From contig NC_067196.1 of the NCBI RefSeq assembly GCF_000699445.3, positions 25,375,116 to 25,439,115 on the forward strand: a stretch of 64,000 nt of DNA, written 5' to 3'. Made by a program: the position numbers and the translations under genes. The notes below the pieces were generated by a model, which did no database searches, had not been told where the DNA came from, and saw nothing but the letters and a program-made list of their open reading frames with translations. Below, one piece after another: positions 1 through 12,760 of this stretch. How positions within the stretch are numbered: the first letter of the stretch is position 1; each line of letters starts with the position of its first letter. The DNA comes from Schistosoma haematobium. Taxonomy: Eukaryota > Platyhelminthes > Trematoda > Strigeidida > Schistosomatidae.

Positions 1-70
1 AGTAATAATGAGCTGAATACGAAGAAAAAACAAACGTTTATTAAAACGAGAAAAATAATTTAAAACATAC

Positions 71-98
71 GACGATGATGATGATGATGATAATGATG
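71..98. repeat. GAT microsatellite
   Basis: Imperfect run of GAT triplets (GAC, then GAT repeated, one AAT interruption), lying just downstream of the donor of the last visible PDZ-gene exon and so in its next intron. Confidence 0.85.
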
Positions 99-131
99 TC
101 TTCATCAACACAGTACTCAATAATTACTTAC

Positions 132-265
132 GTAATGCTGGTAATTCATATCCAATTTCCATTTGAATTTTAGATCGCAAATGTTTATTTGAAGTAGAGT
201 TTTCACTTGATATGTTCATGAAATTCATTGATAAAATATGATCATATGGTAGGAAACAATCATTT
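132..265 (-). CDS. Probable internal exon of GRIP-like PDZ gene (end of PDZ1)
   Basis: Read on the minus strand, this stretch is open and ends at a clean GTAAGT donor (131 downwards). It encodes ...PYDHILSMNF..., then a Ser/Asn-rich insert, then SKIQMEIGYELPAL. In GRIP proteins the first PDZ domain ends with a helix of the form HDEIISLL and a final strand close to VLEVEYELPP, so both the helix and the EIGYELPA strand match in order. The acceptor after TATAG at 266-267 is weak. Starting there leaves one base before the first codon, which fits the two-base phase left by the PDZ exon at 4693-4831. A segment with the GD..I..VNG core of the domain should lie between the two exons and I did not find it. 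The exon call rests on motif resemblance and one good donor. Confidence 0.45.
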
Positions 266-744
266 CTATATTGAATTCAATAAAGTTCAACAATCAAATA
301 ATACATATTTAGTTGAGTAGTCTTAGTTTTGAAGAAGATAACATACTACATACAGTTTCAATAGAGACTTATTTTATTTTATGTAAATGGTTACAAATCA
401 AAATACCAAAATGAACTCATTTCAACAGAAACTATCAATGTAATACTCAATATACGTGACAAATAAATCCCTTACTTAAATAAAACAATTTTATACAACG
501 TTTTCATTGAATCATCAAGTAGATTCTGTTAATAAACAAATTACTTAGAAATTTATTACTGATAATCATTACAGACAGAAATCAGCACTAGACACTTACA
601 TCATTCTAGTGTATGACTTCTAATCAATGTACATTCAAGACTTCATCAGGAACTAAATCTAGGGAATTCAAGTTACATGTCAAGCACTTTATCATTGAAA
701 TTATGGAATTCAGAAGAGGGTTTTGTGGAGGTTTTAGTGATTTA

Positions 745-1075
745 CTAGTTGAATTCATGAGTCAATTAAAGCTAGACCATCACAAAAAAACCTAGAAGCA
801 CTAGATGGCTGTCTCTTTCTAGTATGGGACACCTCGGCAGTGCGAATCTACGATCCCACACGAAGGACTCGGACCTAGGACCTTAACCTTTATAACACTG
901 ATCCGGTATTCAACAGTGTTAATGTCTAACTTCAACCAATCCACAATATTGTGCCTTCGTCCACCATTGTCTTCAGTGAGTAATTGCCTTTCATACTAGA
1001 ACGAAACGGCCATCCAGAGTTTCCATGCTTTCCATGGTCTAGCTTTAATTAACTCATAAATTCAACTAGTAAATT
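745..1075. mobile_element. TIR-hammerhead SINE, copy 1 (decayed)
   Basis: Starts with GTTGAATTCATGAGTCAATT and, near 1035-1075, ends with the same sequence inverted (AATTAACTCATAAATTCAAC), so the copy has terminal inverted repeats. Inside are the minus-strand remains of a hammerhead and of a tRNA-like promoter region, then the family spacer (GTTAATGTCTAACTTCAACC). Both ribozyme remnants carry several core changes. Confidence 0.7.
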
Positions 1076-3745
1076 ATGGACTTAATAGAACTACTTTTTC
1101 ATTTGAGTATTTTGTATACATAAATGCGTTGAAGTTTTTTGATGTTTAAAGTAATAATCAGTCATAATAAAAGAAATATAAATGAATAGAAGAATGTGCG
1201 ATTTCGAATATGAAATCATCACCACAGCAATAATGTGTTTAAAAATTAGTGAGTTTTTGTTCTTTGATGAAATCGCCTGATAAAATAGAAGTCGGCAACA
1301 TTTCAATGTCATCTAACATTAATTTTTCAAAAAATTACGATTTCGCATCATAAATCGGCCTTGGAGGACCATCGATAACCAGAAAATATTAGACATCCAT
1401 TTCATTGTAGTATGCGGATCCTTGATCACGTGCATCCGCGACCCTGCCAAGAAACGAACCAACAACTTTTAGGCCCCTTGTCGAGCGCTTAATCTTCAAA
1501 CCACTGGGCTGCCGTTCAATATTTTACGTTTCTATCTTCAATCAGTTTGTAATACTGCACGACCATTATTGATTACTATCGGGAATATTTGTTTCATACT
1601 TGACGTGGTTGTAAATTTCCATTACAACTACAAGAATTACCTCTCAAACTTAGAACACAATCGGTTTTTAATAGAGAATTTTCAGTAGTTATCTAACTAG
1701 TTAATCTATGGTGTAAAATTGCAAAACTCAAAGATCCCCAAAACCTTCTACACTGAAAATATAATTCCTTAGTTGAGTGATACATGGAGACTAGTAAAGC
1801 TTGGAAACGATTTTTCGCAGTTGTGTAATCACTGAAATCAATGAGTATTAAATCAAGATTTCAACAGCGGTTTCCCCTTAGTGACTTATCACAGGGAAGA
1901 ATTCCCAAACTTAAAATCTTTTAAAAAATTAAGGCTTTTTTTTACTTTCAGACAATACTGTATGATTACGATTACAGCTGAATAACAAATATGGCTGAGA
2001 AAACGCTAACCATTCAAATCTAATTTTTAGACGCGTATTTAACAGATAATATAAACATCGTTTGCCTTCTCATACGCTAATTGGTGATAGTTTCAACTTA
2101 ATCAAGGACATATTAAATAAGCATAACCCATATTTTGATTGTTTACATGGTTAGTTAAACGTGATCAGAAAAAAATTCTAAACCCAAAACCTCCAACCTT
2201 GCACACGAATGCTTAACCTCTAGACCATTGAACTGGAATCTAATGGCGTTAATGTCTGACTTCAACTAATTCATAATGTCGATTAACTATCTTCCATTGT
2301 CTCCAATGATTAACTGCTTCATATTTGTCCAGTGTTACATATTTTCATAAATATCGTTTAGAAAATATTTAAGATAATAAGATGTAAAAAGAAAAAAAGG
2401 TTGAGAAATTTCAAAGTTGACAACAAAAATTCATCATTTAAATCATAATTCATCTGTCTGTCATTTTATTGAATATTAAATAATAAAAGAAAATTGTTTA
2501 AATCTACATGTTTAGTAGTAATAAGAATGATATTGGTTAGTACATCATTGTTTTCGTGTATAGGGGGGGGAGGATTTCATTCTTGTTGTTATGTTGAAAA
2601 TATTATTTAATTATACATTACTGTTTGTCAACTTGGCTGCCTAGTATGGTTTACTTATATATAAGATTTTTAAAATAAATTCCAGAGAATTGACTTAATT
2701 TACAGAACATGTATATATCTTTGAGTGTCATTACTATTGAAGAAATGATTTACCTCTTGAAAGGTTAACCTTATTCTTATGTTGATAAATGGAAATCTTG
2801 AAAAATTAAGTGTTTTTTTGTCATACCAACCCTTAAACTTAAAAGTACCTATGAGTTATAACCATAATCTTAATTGCCTTAATACTAAATCAACTGTGTA
2901 ACTCATCATTATCTTTTCTTTGTCTGAAATATGAATATTTTCTTATATAATAATTGATATTACAAGTTTTACTAAGGTTCTTAGAGTTAGTAAATTCAAC
3001 TCATCCAGATAAATGTGTCCATATAATTACATAATTTAAAATAAGAATAGAATAACCGTTTCCCGTACAATGTGTTATAGTGTTTCTACCTCTTTTTTTA
3101 TGGAAAATGAATTACAGGATACTTTTTAAAAGTATCAGTTAAGATGGAGTCATCGTATTCATCAGAACTGTCAATTTTTAACAAATCCTAAATCTGTGAC
3201 TAAAACCTCCGGATAATTATCATTCTTTCAAAGTAATAATAAATTATGTTTCACTCACTCTCTTGGATAACTTACTAAAGTAATGATTCTAAGCACAATA
3301 CCCAAGGCATATTTGATAAGAAATATCTTACTATTCATTAAATAATAATCAATATCTGATGGCATATACTGAGTATCATACTCTTGTCAAAACAGTCTGT
3401 AAAATATAAATCTATGACTTACAGACTAGTTCATCGAAAAAAATGTTCCATCGTTTAGTCGATGTGATGTGTTAAAATTATACACTGAATATGCTTAAAA
3501 CACTCACTTGCCTACAAACTTCAAATTTACTTCCACAGTTGTCTTTATCAAACGAATTACATAGAACTTATTTTTAGATTAAAACTATTATTAATCTGTT
3601 ACTGATAAGACGAAATAAAAAAAGCTTACCAAATTCTTCTTTAACAAGATTTCAAACTCACAATTTAAACTTTTCATTACTATACCAGTTGATTTTGACT
3701 ACTTAAATTGTTAATTTTGCTATCTTTAGATTAATATTATGAATG

Positions 3746-3945
3746 GATCAGTGTTAGACTATCACTGAAGACCTGGAAGCCAGTTTTGTCCTAGTACTAG
3801 ACTCCTCAGCAGTATGTATCCACAATCCCGCAAGCTAGATTCGAACTCAGGACCTTTAATTTCACACGCGAACGCTTAACCTCTATACCACTGAGCCAGC
3901 ATCCAACAGTGTTATTGCCTAACTTTAACCAATCCACGATTTTAT
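3746..3945 (-). mobile_element. TIR-hammerhead SINE, copy 2 (3' partial)
   Basis: Read on the minus strand: family spacer, then a tRNA-like head with CTCAGTGGTATAGAGGTTAAGCG, B-box-like GTTCGAAT, then a hammerhead remnant. The core has CTGAGGAG, but the second conserved block reads CAAA instead of GAAA, so it should not self-cleave. Confidence 0.7.
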
Positions 3946-4692
3946 TATCCTTGATAGATTTACTAATCATTTCAAGATTATAATGATTATTCAAGTAATT
4001 TTATAGTTACCTTAATTTATAGCTGACCTTCTTCAACCTAATAATGATAAACGTTGTTTTATTACTTTGTAGGTAGATAGATAGAGAGATAGATAAATAT
4101 CGAACTAGTTTAACTGATTTCTATGTTATTAACTTCCTTCACTGTTTCATGTTTCATTGTTTTGTTCTCAACAATAAAAAATGAACTATTTGAAAAGTAT
4201 GTTTCTGTTATTGATTTAATATGATTACTGTTATGTTTTATTCTTTAATTCATATTGTTTGTAGTTAATGAAAAATCAGTGGGATAAAATAAACTTTATA
4301 AGTTCTTCAATCTGTTTAACTCAAAATTAATGATTGAAATGAGACATATATATTCTAAACCCAGGCTGTTATAAAACAAAATCCTAAGTAGACCCTTTTG
4401 ATATTATTCATAAAGGCAGTATGACCAGGACAGTTGACTAACCAGGTACTTAACTAAATATTAAAATCTCCTCTCTTATTAAATTGGATATATCGTAGTA
4501 GACTTGTTTGATACCATGGATTATGGTATTTTTGTTACAATTTTTGAGAAATACAACCTGATGATAGTCAATATCTTACTCAGAAACCAATAACCTTTAG
4601 TTTGTATTAACAATCATTTCTTAAAGTAAGACTTTTCATCATCTTAATCAATAGAACATGTGAATAAATGTATTGAATATTTAGTTATTTAC

Positions 4693-4831
4693 CTGTCTGC
4701 AATACTTCCAGGACGAATATTTAAAATAACTGGAGCTTCACCCTGATTAGAACCATCAGAAACAGTTAACCCTAAATTAAACTTTTCTTCTTTGATGATT
4801 TCAACAATAACACGTCCAAATGCATTCATAT
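4693..4831 (-). CDS. PDZ-domain exon of GRIP-like scaffold gene
   Basis: Minus-strand exon with a TTTTACAG acceptor (down to 4832) and a GTAAAT donor (from 4692). The translation begins NMNAFGRVIVEIIKEEKF, continues through NLGLTVSDG and ends VILNIRPGSIADR. This is the first half of a PDZ domain. LGLTVSDG is the carboxylate-binding loop plus beta-B, where the family motif is GLGF and GRIP PDZ1 has LGLTVSGG; the NIRPGSIADR turn matches GRIP's N(L)RxGGIAxR. PDZ domains bind C-terminal tails of membrane proteins; GRIP proteins use arrays of them to tether receptors such as AMPA receptors and ephrins. The exon starts with two bases, which fits the one-base phase left by the exon at 29455-30040. 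It could be another multi-PDZ protein; PDZ itself is near certain. Confidence 0.75.
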
Positions 4832-4934
4832 CTGTAAAAGAATGATTCACAAAAAGGAGGTAAATGGCGATGATAATGTAAGAATTAAGATATATTTAAA
4901 TGAAATTCAATTACAAACTATTTTTTGATAAGAC

Positions 4935-5170
4935 TGTATTGACAAGTGGCTATCAGGACTCAGTAGCTAAGTGGATAATGAGATGGTGTTTGAAGCGAAC
5001 GATACTGGGTTCGAGTCCTAGAGTGAACATCAACTCTGAGATTCAGATACATCCAGCTGATAAGTCTCAAATAGGATGAAACTCACTTCCTAAATTCCAC
5101 TACTAGCTATTATCCATCTTTGCTTATAATGCTTGTGAATTAAGGCAATATGCAAAGTATGCACTTATGC
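4935..5170 (+). mobile_element. Sm-alpha-type SINE with hammerhead remnant
   Basis: Pol III promoter parts are visible: A-box-like TAGCTAAGTGG (4964-4974) and B box GGTTCGAGTCC (5008-5018). They are followed by a hammerhead region and the family tail (CATCTTTGCTTATAATGCTTGTGA). This order is known from the Sm-alpha elements of schistosomes. The core reads CTGATAAG, so the catalytic G8 is A, while GAAAC is kept. Confidence 0.8.
5050..5100 (+). ncRNA. Hammerhead ribozyme remnant (Sm-alpha), G8 to A
   Basis: Stem I strand CATCCAG, core CTGATAAG, stem II, GGATGAAAC, and the returning strand CTAAATTCC. It keeps the fold, but the CUGANGA core has lost G8, which acts as general acid in cleavage. 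Predicted inactive. Confidence 0.7.
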
Positions 5171-6164
5171 CAATTCGCATTTAAACAGAAAACACGTTTT
5201 AATTAAATTCTTATTTGAAATTCAGATTTTATAATGTTGAATAGTGTAATTAGCAAAATGATCAACATTTGGAAACATACCTATGTTGTATAGTTTTAGG
5301 CTACCATTCATTGAGATCAATCTCTAGGAAATGAATTTTCCAAGTAATTTTTTTAATCTACACAAACTGACGGTATATAAGCTAATCATGTATAAGTCAA
5401 ATGATATTTCAGATCATTTTGGAAGACAGTTTAGCTTAAAACTCCTTAGCCGTATACACTAATAATTCATCTAACACCAAACCTTAGACCAACAATCTTT
5501 AGAAAAAGGGTATAACATATTTAAACCAATATGTTAAAATCAAGGTCAAGAATGTGAAGGTAACTCACAGTTAATATTTCTTGAATATACAGTCATATCA
5601 CAAATTGAATGACGGTGAAAACTTAACATTTTAGAATAATAACACTGACTGTATGATATCTTGTCCATTGCAAAAATTAGTAATTCTAGGCTTAATATCG
5701 TGTGGGATAAACGCAAATACTAGTGACTAATGAGTCTAAACCGCCCCCTCCCTAATTTTTAATAGCTTTTTAACTGACAACCATTTATCATAAAAACCAT
5801 GTTCAATATGAAGATTTTCATATAGATCTACCTTTCCGGTGAGAATCAAACCCATCATCCTTCAAACATCCAAATGGTATCTTTCAGATTATTGAGTTCT
5901 AGTATTCATTAATTTTTCAACAGATAATGATAATATAAATATTCGCTATCATTTAAATGTAGTTTAAATAAAACTTAATATGATGGGTTACAACTGGGCT
6001 AAGAATGAAACTACCGAACTACTTTATTATGAAATCACAATATTTGTCTTTAGCAAAAATTAACATTTAGCTAACGTACAAACAGAAATTTCTTTATCTC
6101 CTTCGTATGTACTTTTTCTATTTATTTCACATAAACAGGCATTTTTATGTTTTTGATCGATATC

Positions 6165-6500
6165 ATAAACCGCTCGGTGTTAGACCACCACTGAAAACCT
6201 GGATGCACTGGACGTCCGTTTCGTCTCGTCGCGGCACTCCTCAGCAGTGCACATCCACAGTTCCGCTCTTAGGATTCGAATCCAAGACATTCGGCCCTAC
6301 GCACGAACTCTTAACCTGTAGACCAGTGAGCCGGTATCCAGCGTTATTAATGTCTAACCTCACCAAGTCCACGAAATTGAGCGACCATTTTCCATTGTAC
6401 TGAGATAAATACCTGTTCCTATCTGACATGGATTAACTCCACTGGTCACAACTTCTCACTAGAACTCTGAGAATTCCTTCACGAAGCTAGTCACTAGTGA
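6165..6500 (-). mobile_element. TIR-hammerhead SINE, copy 3 (GTTAGACCACCACTGAAAACC subfamily)
   Basis: On the minus strand: the spacer with CATTGTACTGAGAT... reversed, a tRNA-like head (GGTCTACAGGTTAAGAG and GGATTCGAATCC), then a hammerhead with CTGAGGAG, GAAACGGACGTC and a GCACTG/CAGTGC stem I. Core residues are intact, but stem II is reduced to about two pairs because the usual GTCC/GGAC has decayed. Confidence 0.7.
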
Positions 6501-8139
6501 GCACATGGTAATTATCGGTTCATGATTTCAGTCAAAAGCATAATAATCTCCACAATCCCATATTGCCATTCGTATGGAAGAAAATCGAATGAAAATATTC
6601 AGAAATAAAAATTATCATTACACTTATAACTAATAATAAATTAATTAAAGGTAATTAAATTATATGAATATATATTTGCCTAATAAATTTTATGTATTTT
6701 ATATTTCCCTATTTTGAAAGATTTGTTAATAAGTTCATCTGTAGAATGAATACTAAAAATTTGACTGGTAATAAAACTGACATTATATGTAGTTGAAATT
6801 GTATGTAACGTCCAATGAACTATTCCAAAAATATATCTAAGTCAATTACTGAAGTATCTACTATACCACCTGATATGAAATGACATACAACTTATCAACT
6901 ATTTGTAGATTTACGTACTTATCTATGAGCTGTTTGTATTGCCTACAGATTAACAATGATGTTCACCTAGACAAACTTCTTTACTGAATGATGATTTGAA
7001 CCTAATGACGTTTGATTAAGATATAAGTTACTGCTACAGTCAGTTAAAGTTTAATTTAAGAAATATTTGTATAGAATGAAGATAGTTTAGAAAGGAACTT
7101 CTTGGAGCTCCATAATTCTGGTTTGACTCCTCATTTACTTCCAGTTAACTCTTTAAACTATTTTCCAACCATATAAGTTTCTCAACAAAATATCTAAGTA
7201 AATAATTATCATATATTCATTAACGACTGACTCCAAATTTTATTTTAAAGAAGTGAATAGTGCTATCATCTAAGCTGAAAATAAGACAGCTGGCAACCAA
7301 TTACAAAGCTCTATAAAGCAGGTTAACGAATTCAGGAAATGAAACTCATTTAATTCTAGTTTAGACATTTAAATCGATCACATCATGAGGCTTGAATGTT
7401 CTGAACTCGATACTGCATGGAGTCATGTGGCACACACAGGTCACAAATCAGGGAAGAATAAATACTTATTCCTCTTTTGTTTTGAATAGTTCTCTAGCGA
7501 AGATTAGTTGGTTATAAAAGAACTTTCGAAGTTTTATACATAATACTGTAAAATATTAATTGGATAGATAATCATTGCCGAAAAGTATCTGTACTAGAAA
7601 AAAGTGTCGGAATTTCAGAATGATCATAGACGGATTTCTTTGACTAACTGGCCCATGATCTAACCAATCAACCTAGATATTTTGAACATTCTCTGTAACA
7701 GCAGTCGACCAGCTAATCATGTTTTACGCAAACTCAATTTACTATTATGGAATTATCATAGTTTACAACTAAAGATTCGATAAATCTGAAATAAGAACTT
7801 GAAGCAACACACTGAAATTTCGAGTCATGTCAACATGCTAGATAAACTAGTCCTATTTATAATTAAACAACCTGGTAAAAGCTGTAACTCAGAAAACAGG
7901 TCTGTGAACATCATAGTCCAACAATGATATTTTAATTATATTACAAAAGATTTTTAATGGAGAAATACAATGTATTCTTATTCATTAGGTTCTAATGTGA
8001 ACCACAACAAATTCACACTGAATTTTCACTATTTTTGCAGTTAAACTGAATTCATATTACTCCTCATTATTTCTGTTAGTCTCTTAGAAATAATATTCCC
8101 TTCCATTATGGGGATTTATGAAGACTTTGGTGTTTTAAC

Positions 8140-8470
8140 AGTTGAATTCACGAGTCGGTCTAATCTATACCACTGTCGAAAACCTGGAAGCATTGTACGA
8201 CCGTTTCGTTCTATTACGAGACGCCTCAGTAGCATGCATCCACGACCTCGTATGTGGAACTCGAACTCAGGACCTTCGATCTCGCGCACAAACGCTTTAC
8301 CTCTAGACCGTTGAGCTGATATCCAGTAAACCCAGATTTAAGTCCAGGGTGCGGGATTCCGAATGAACACTACTGAGGCGTCACATAGTAGAACGAGACG
8401 GTTGTCTAGTGCTCCCACGCTTTTACTGGTGGTCTACCTTAGACCGACTCGTGAATTCAGCTGTTAGATT
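8140..8470. mobile_element. TIR-hammerhead SINE, copy 4, both termini present
   Basis: The left end GAATTCACGAGTCGGTCTAA recurs exactly inverted at the right end (TTAGACCGACTCGTGAATTC), giving a perfect 20-bp terminal inverted repeat. A hammerhead remnant lies inward of each end, one per strand. Both read CTGAGGCG (A9 to C), and the right one also reads GAGAC, so neither should be active. Confidence 0.75.
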
Positions 8471-8771
8471 TTCATAAGAGTTCTTAATTAAAGTGTTTCT
8501 ATTACAACTTTTGTTTTTTAGCAATTTGTTAAATAGTTTCACTGTAATATCGATAATGCAACGAAAAGACGAAGGTTATCAGAAATATGCAATATTTATG
8601 ATATGGTTAGCAATGGAATCTAGGATGTGTTGTGTCCTACTTAAAACCGATCAATTAAGTTAACTTGAATCCTACTGCTGATACCTACAATTAGTAATGG
8701 ACCTAATTAATACCCATTACGTCAATACATAAACCACAGAAACCTATAACAAAAGGGTAATATTAAAAAAA

Positions 8772-9976
8772 CTCGGCGAGACTATAAATTATGGACAAAC
8801 CAATCACGCATAAGATAACAGGTCTCGGATTTTCGCACGAAATTCATTCATACATTTAGATAAATAGAGTCTTGGTATTATAGCTGATGTCACATCATGA
8901 TGAAAACCCGAAATCTAATGCTTGACCTTAATCATCAATTTCAAATCATAATTCTATTTCCTCACACTACTTTATAACCCTCATTTAGTCTTGGTTATCA
9001 AGTGAACACTGTGAAAATCAGTCTAGCGTTGCTCAAATGTCGACCATAAATTATAGTCTCAGTAAAGTCTCTTAACGTTTTGAGAAATAATTTCTGTCTG
9101 TTTTATTATATATTACACTAAATAATATGAAATAGGTCAACAGAAATAAAAGAAATTCATAATATCAAGTATCATTACATGTGCACATATAAACTATTGT
9201 CTTTTGATAGGTGTTGTTCATGTTGAATCATTTAATTAATAAGTTTCTATGATCACGTCAGACAATATTATCATCACCTATTTCTAACTGAAATAGATAC
9301 TACTGAAACTTGTACGATATTGTAATGATTTCTGAGACTAGAGTTTTGAATGAATTGATTAAGAGTGGGCACTGATCGTGTTGACTAGAGTAATAATAAA
9401 TGCCTTTCAAGTAAGTCAATCAACTGACAGAACAACACACTATTAACAGAACCATAAAGCTTTTCCATCATTTACTAAACAGTAGGACTTTAGCATGGAC
9501 GAAACTAATATGAATTTGTATTCAGTTAAGAGAAAGATCTTATTGTTTCTATAAACGAAGAATGGAAAACTACGTCAAAATTACCACTGGCATCTATTCT
9601 GAGACATAACGTGGTAACTTCTTAAGTCACTGAGTTCAAGGGTCTATGGAACCAACTCGGAGTCATGATGAAACGGCATAACCATCTTTTATTTTACAAA
9701 CTTTTTGATAGCCCGTTCTCCTAGCATGAATAAGTATATACAGTGATTTCTCTATCCTTCAGTTCCATAGATAAATAGTGAGAGAAATAAAGTTAATACT
9801 TGAATATCAGTAGTGTTTATCAAATATCTAAAGCAGAATACGTCACTGGGAAGTTTCAGGCTGATAATTCTATTACTAGCATGACTAAAGTTTTCTTTGA
9901 AATTTTGTACAACTTTGTGCAAATATATGTCATCATACATTGAGTTTTGTATTATATTAGGTCAACAGAATTTCTA
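8772..9976 (+). repeat. Left arm of 1,205-bp inverted duplication
   Basis: Reverse complement of 14330-15534, equal in length and so without net indels. The only differences I noticed are single bases, for example the C in CTCGGCGAG at 8777 and GAACACTGTG versus GAACACCGTG near 9005. Its inner end falls exactly where a MITE fragment begins beside the other arm. The 62-codon ORF read identically in both arms has no domain and is a by-product of the repeat. Confidence 0.9.
8778..9060. mobile_element. 283-bp MITE-like element
   Basis: Ends are GAGACTATAAATTATGG and, inverted, GAGACTATAATTTATGG (16 of 17 matching). It has no coding capacity. A mirrored copy is in the other arm (15246-15528) and a third, truncated copy is at 14239-14330. 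The superfamily is unknown because I cannot see a clear target-site duplication. Confidence 0.6.
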
Positions 9977-10261
9977 AAAAGTTTCATTAATAGTAAACCT
10001 TCGTTTTACCATAATTTCGGTTAGTAAAATTTCTTAGAATATTATAGGTTTATGAAACGGTATGATTGTTATCAAAATTATAAACTTTTTAAAAGTGGAA
10101 ATACTTGGATCAAAACGTTCATGTAATTAGTTTTTGATAATATTATTATATGAAGAAGAAAAGTTATGTCTGTTATATTCATCCGTCCCATAAACAAAGC
10201 TGTCAAGGTGATTATAGACAAGATGAATCAAAAAATGAAATCCAGGATAGACATTTTATCC

Positions 10262-10520
10262 TTAGTAGCTCAATGAATAACCTTCTGGATGCTTGAAGTA
10301 AAAGGTACTGGGTTTAGGTACCAGTGTAAACATGAACACTGGGATGCAGATATATCCAGGTAACTAGTCTTAAACAGGAGAAAACGTACGTCCTAGATTC
10401 TGTTGCTATCTACAATCCATCTTTCTTATAAAATTTGTGACAAAATGACTATATCAAGGCAATTTACACAAGATGCATATATACGAACGAAGGCTGATCA
10501 AAATTCAGTCATAAATATTA
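10262..10520 (+). mobile_element. Sm-alpha-type SINE, decayed
   Basis: Promoter-like AGTAGCTCAATGAATAAC, then the family body and tail (CAATCCATCTTTCTTATAA, then AAGATGCATATATACGAACG). In the hammerhead region CTGATGAGT has become GGTAACTAGT and the second block reads GAAAAC, so it should be inactive. Confidence 0.7.
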
Positions 10521-11127
10521 TCAACAAAGGGATTATTCAAACCCTTAGTAATAATATCATGATAATTGTTGTGTCTGACATTATCAAAACATCGAAATGC
10601 CTAACTGGGTTTTACCTGATACTGTGACCCCAAATCCGGCGACACGTAGCGAAAACCAAAGACTGGTGATAAAGATTTATTTGACTTCCAAAGTAAATAA
10701 AAATGATATCGGAATACACTATTATTTATATGATTTTTGTACTGTCAGATTAACAATCAGATTTGTGTAATTTGAATGAGTGGTATCTAAATTCAGTTAA
10801 TAATTTACTATATGAACACATATCTGCAAGAGTCTACTGATGGATTTTTATACTGACTTGATTTATCTGCTTCGGTCTTGTTATATCAGTAACTGTTATG
10901 GATGTCATCACTATTCAGGCCTCATCTTACTTCCTTTTGGGTTAGATTCTATAGAATAATCAGTCAATGGAGATTAACCAAATCATAATTTTAGTTTTTA
11001 AAACTAATTGACAGATTGAAGTTTTAATAGACTGTATTGTTAATCGCTTAATGAATTGTACACTTACAAGGTAAATTTTTCAGTATGGGATTGTACAGAT
11101 TGTTGAATTTCACTGGAATCATGAATC

Positions 11128-11170
11128 GATCTTAGTTAGACTTTCATTGGAAACCTGGAAGCACTAATGA
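11128..11170. mobile_element. Short fragment of TIR-hammerhead SINE terminus
   Basis: ATGAATCGATCTTAGTTAGAC followed by TGGAAACCTGGAAGCAC matches the outer end of the family; the rest is absent. Confidence 0.5.
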
Positions 11171-11832
11171 AAAGTCTCACAAGAGGAAAAAACAGCCGTT
11201 CAGTACTTTTAGGCTTTCACTAGTGATTTAACTTAAATCACTTCATTGTTTCAATAAAATTATAAGGTTAAATCTTGCAAGTGATATGTTTTGATAATAA
11301 ATAACTAAGTCAAATGTACTGAAACTGAAATGATAAGTCAAATGAATTCGGTCACTTCAAGATGAAACAATCTAAAATGTGTCTTTCTTAGGAATGTTAT
11401 TATAATTGAACCTTGATGTACAGGGTTTCTTGTTATTTGTATTTGATCTTCAGTACACTGATTACAATCTTATCTATCGTTCTACACAGTGAGAAGATCA
11501 GATGAATATACTTGTAACTAGATACAGGAAAAAATACCATTCATGTATTCTTCATTATTATTACATTATATATGTAAAAATATTTCTACATGATTGTAAA
11601 GTTCACTTGGAAACTAAAATCAATTCACAAATAAAATCCCCCCTCTATATAAAAAATTTCCCATAAATCAGGTGATCAGAGAAAAAAAGTACATATCTTA
11701 CTAATATTTTGAAAAAAATAATTATAAGACTTTTTTCTATTTCGATTTGATTTATACAAATTTATTGATTTATTTAGTGAAAAAAAACTCAATCATTGCT
11801 GTTCATTAATATTATAATAATTGGCTAACAAC

Positions 11833-11835
<3 letters not shown>

Positions 11836-11879
<44 letters not shown>
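11836..11879. repeat. TAA microsatellite, about 14 units
   Basis: Uninterrupted TAA triplets in the large PDZ-gene intron. Confidence 0.95.
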
Positions 11880-11884
<5 letters not shown>

Positions 11885-12244
11885 TTCCTTAAGTTTATAG
11901 GCACAAACAATTTCAGATTAAAATATGCTTATTTGGAAATTAAGAAAATATTAATAATCAACTCTGTTCATTGGATAGTAACAATGATTTAAACTAAATA
12001 ACGTTATATTATAAAATGCGATATAGTTTGTTTGATAACTAGAAACAATCTGTTGGAAAATTTAAACTAAAGTTATATCATTGTTGGTAGTTATCGGTTG
12101 AACATGATTGGAAGATAGTAATTGATTTAGAACCTCATTATCTATTTAAAGAGATAAACGGGCTAATGCTAAAATGTTTGAACACAGAGGTAAGTGAAAG
12201 AATTTTGGATCTTGAATAAGAGCAATTTTTCTTAAGGTACTAGA

Positions 12245-12760
12245 TATTCATCAGTCAGTTAATCAGCTACGGTGTAGGACCGGGCATATGTATGCATCGG
12301 TCCAAGTTGCCATATCTCATCAGCACAATAAGATGAACAGCAAATTCATAGAAGTAGTTAATTCAATGGTAGTAATATATAAAAGAAAGATTGTGTATAA
12401 GGATATAGTACAGGAAGAAAGAATTATAAGGAAAGGTACGAAGTAATTTTAATCTCAAGGTTTGAGGGAAGACAAAAAGTGTATGCACTTACGCCATTGT
12501 GATCGATTCTGAGCCATGTTACCCAGAGTCTCCAATCATTGGTCACCATAGTCACGCGGACCGCAATCAAGTAGTCTGCATCTACCAACATGGCTCAGAC
12601 CAGAGGTTAGTGTCTTCAATGAGTGATGCCACGTTTTGGTTTGACCGCCTCTAACTTTCTTCCAGCCTTATCCAACACTGGTGAGCATTCCGCGTCGTGC
12701 ACTCGATATTCGTTGATGATGTGTGATTAAAGTCTAGGGCTATCTGATAGTGCATCACCG
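12245..12760. repeat. Dispersed repeat, GGACCGATGCAT family
   Basis: Contains a block reading GATGCATCGGTCCAAGTTGCC on one strand and a second block with TCGATTCTGAGCCATG. Related pieces recur at 42650-42885, 44630-44705, 45785-46150 and 58530-58610. Probably part of a retroelement 3' region; no coding seen. Confidence 0.5.

Larger units (their letters stand above)
266..4692 (-). other. Intron(s) of the PDZ gene
   Basis: No convincing coding exon was found here, although PDZ1 logic predicts one short exon of about 60 bp. It holds SINE copies at 745-1075 and 3746-3945, a decayed tRNA-like fragment near 2190-2310, and a GATA-rich stretch near 4073-4100. The rest looks like ordinary AT-rich intron. 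Confidence 0.5.

Noticed and set aside
1180..1260. Minus-strand GDDFIFEI as the missing PDZ core
   Set aside because: No acceptor upstream and no donor in the right phase; the resemblance to GD..I..VNG is too short.
3090..3210. Minus-strand open stretch DLLKIDSSDEYDDSILTD after a TTTAG
   Set aside because: The spacing does not match the PDZ motif and the phase needed from exon 4693-4831 gives a stop. Might be a chance acidic frame.
3600..3720. Minus-strand frame ending in a GTAAGC donor (EFEILLKKNL)
   Set aside because: Resembles a PDZ helix only over a few residues and has no acceptor in phase.
6107..6403. 98-codon frame over a SINE
   Set aside because: It is the translation of the TIR-hammerhead SINE; similar frames appear wherever the family does (22078, 22068, 26663, 49488).
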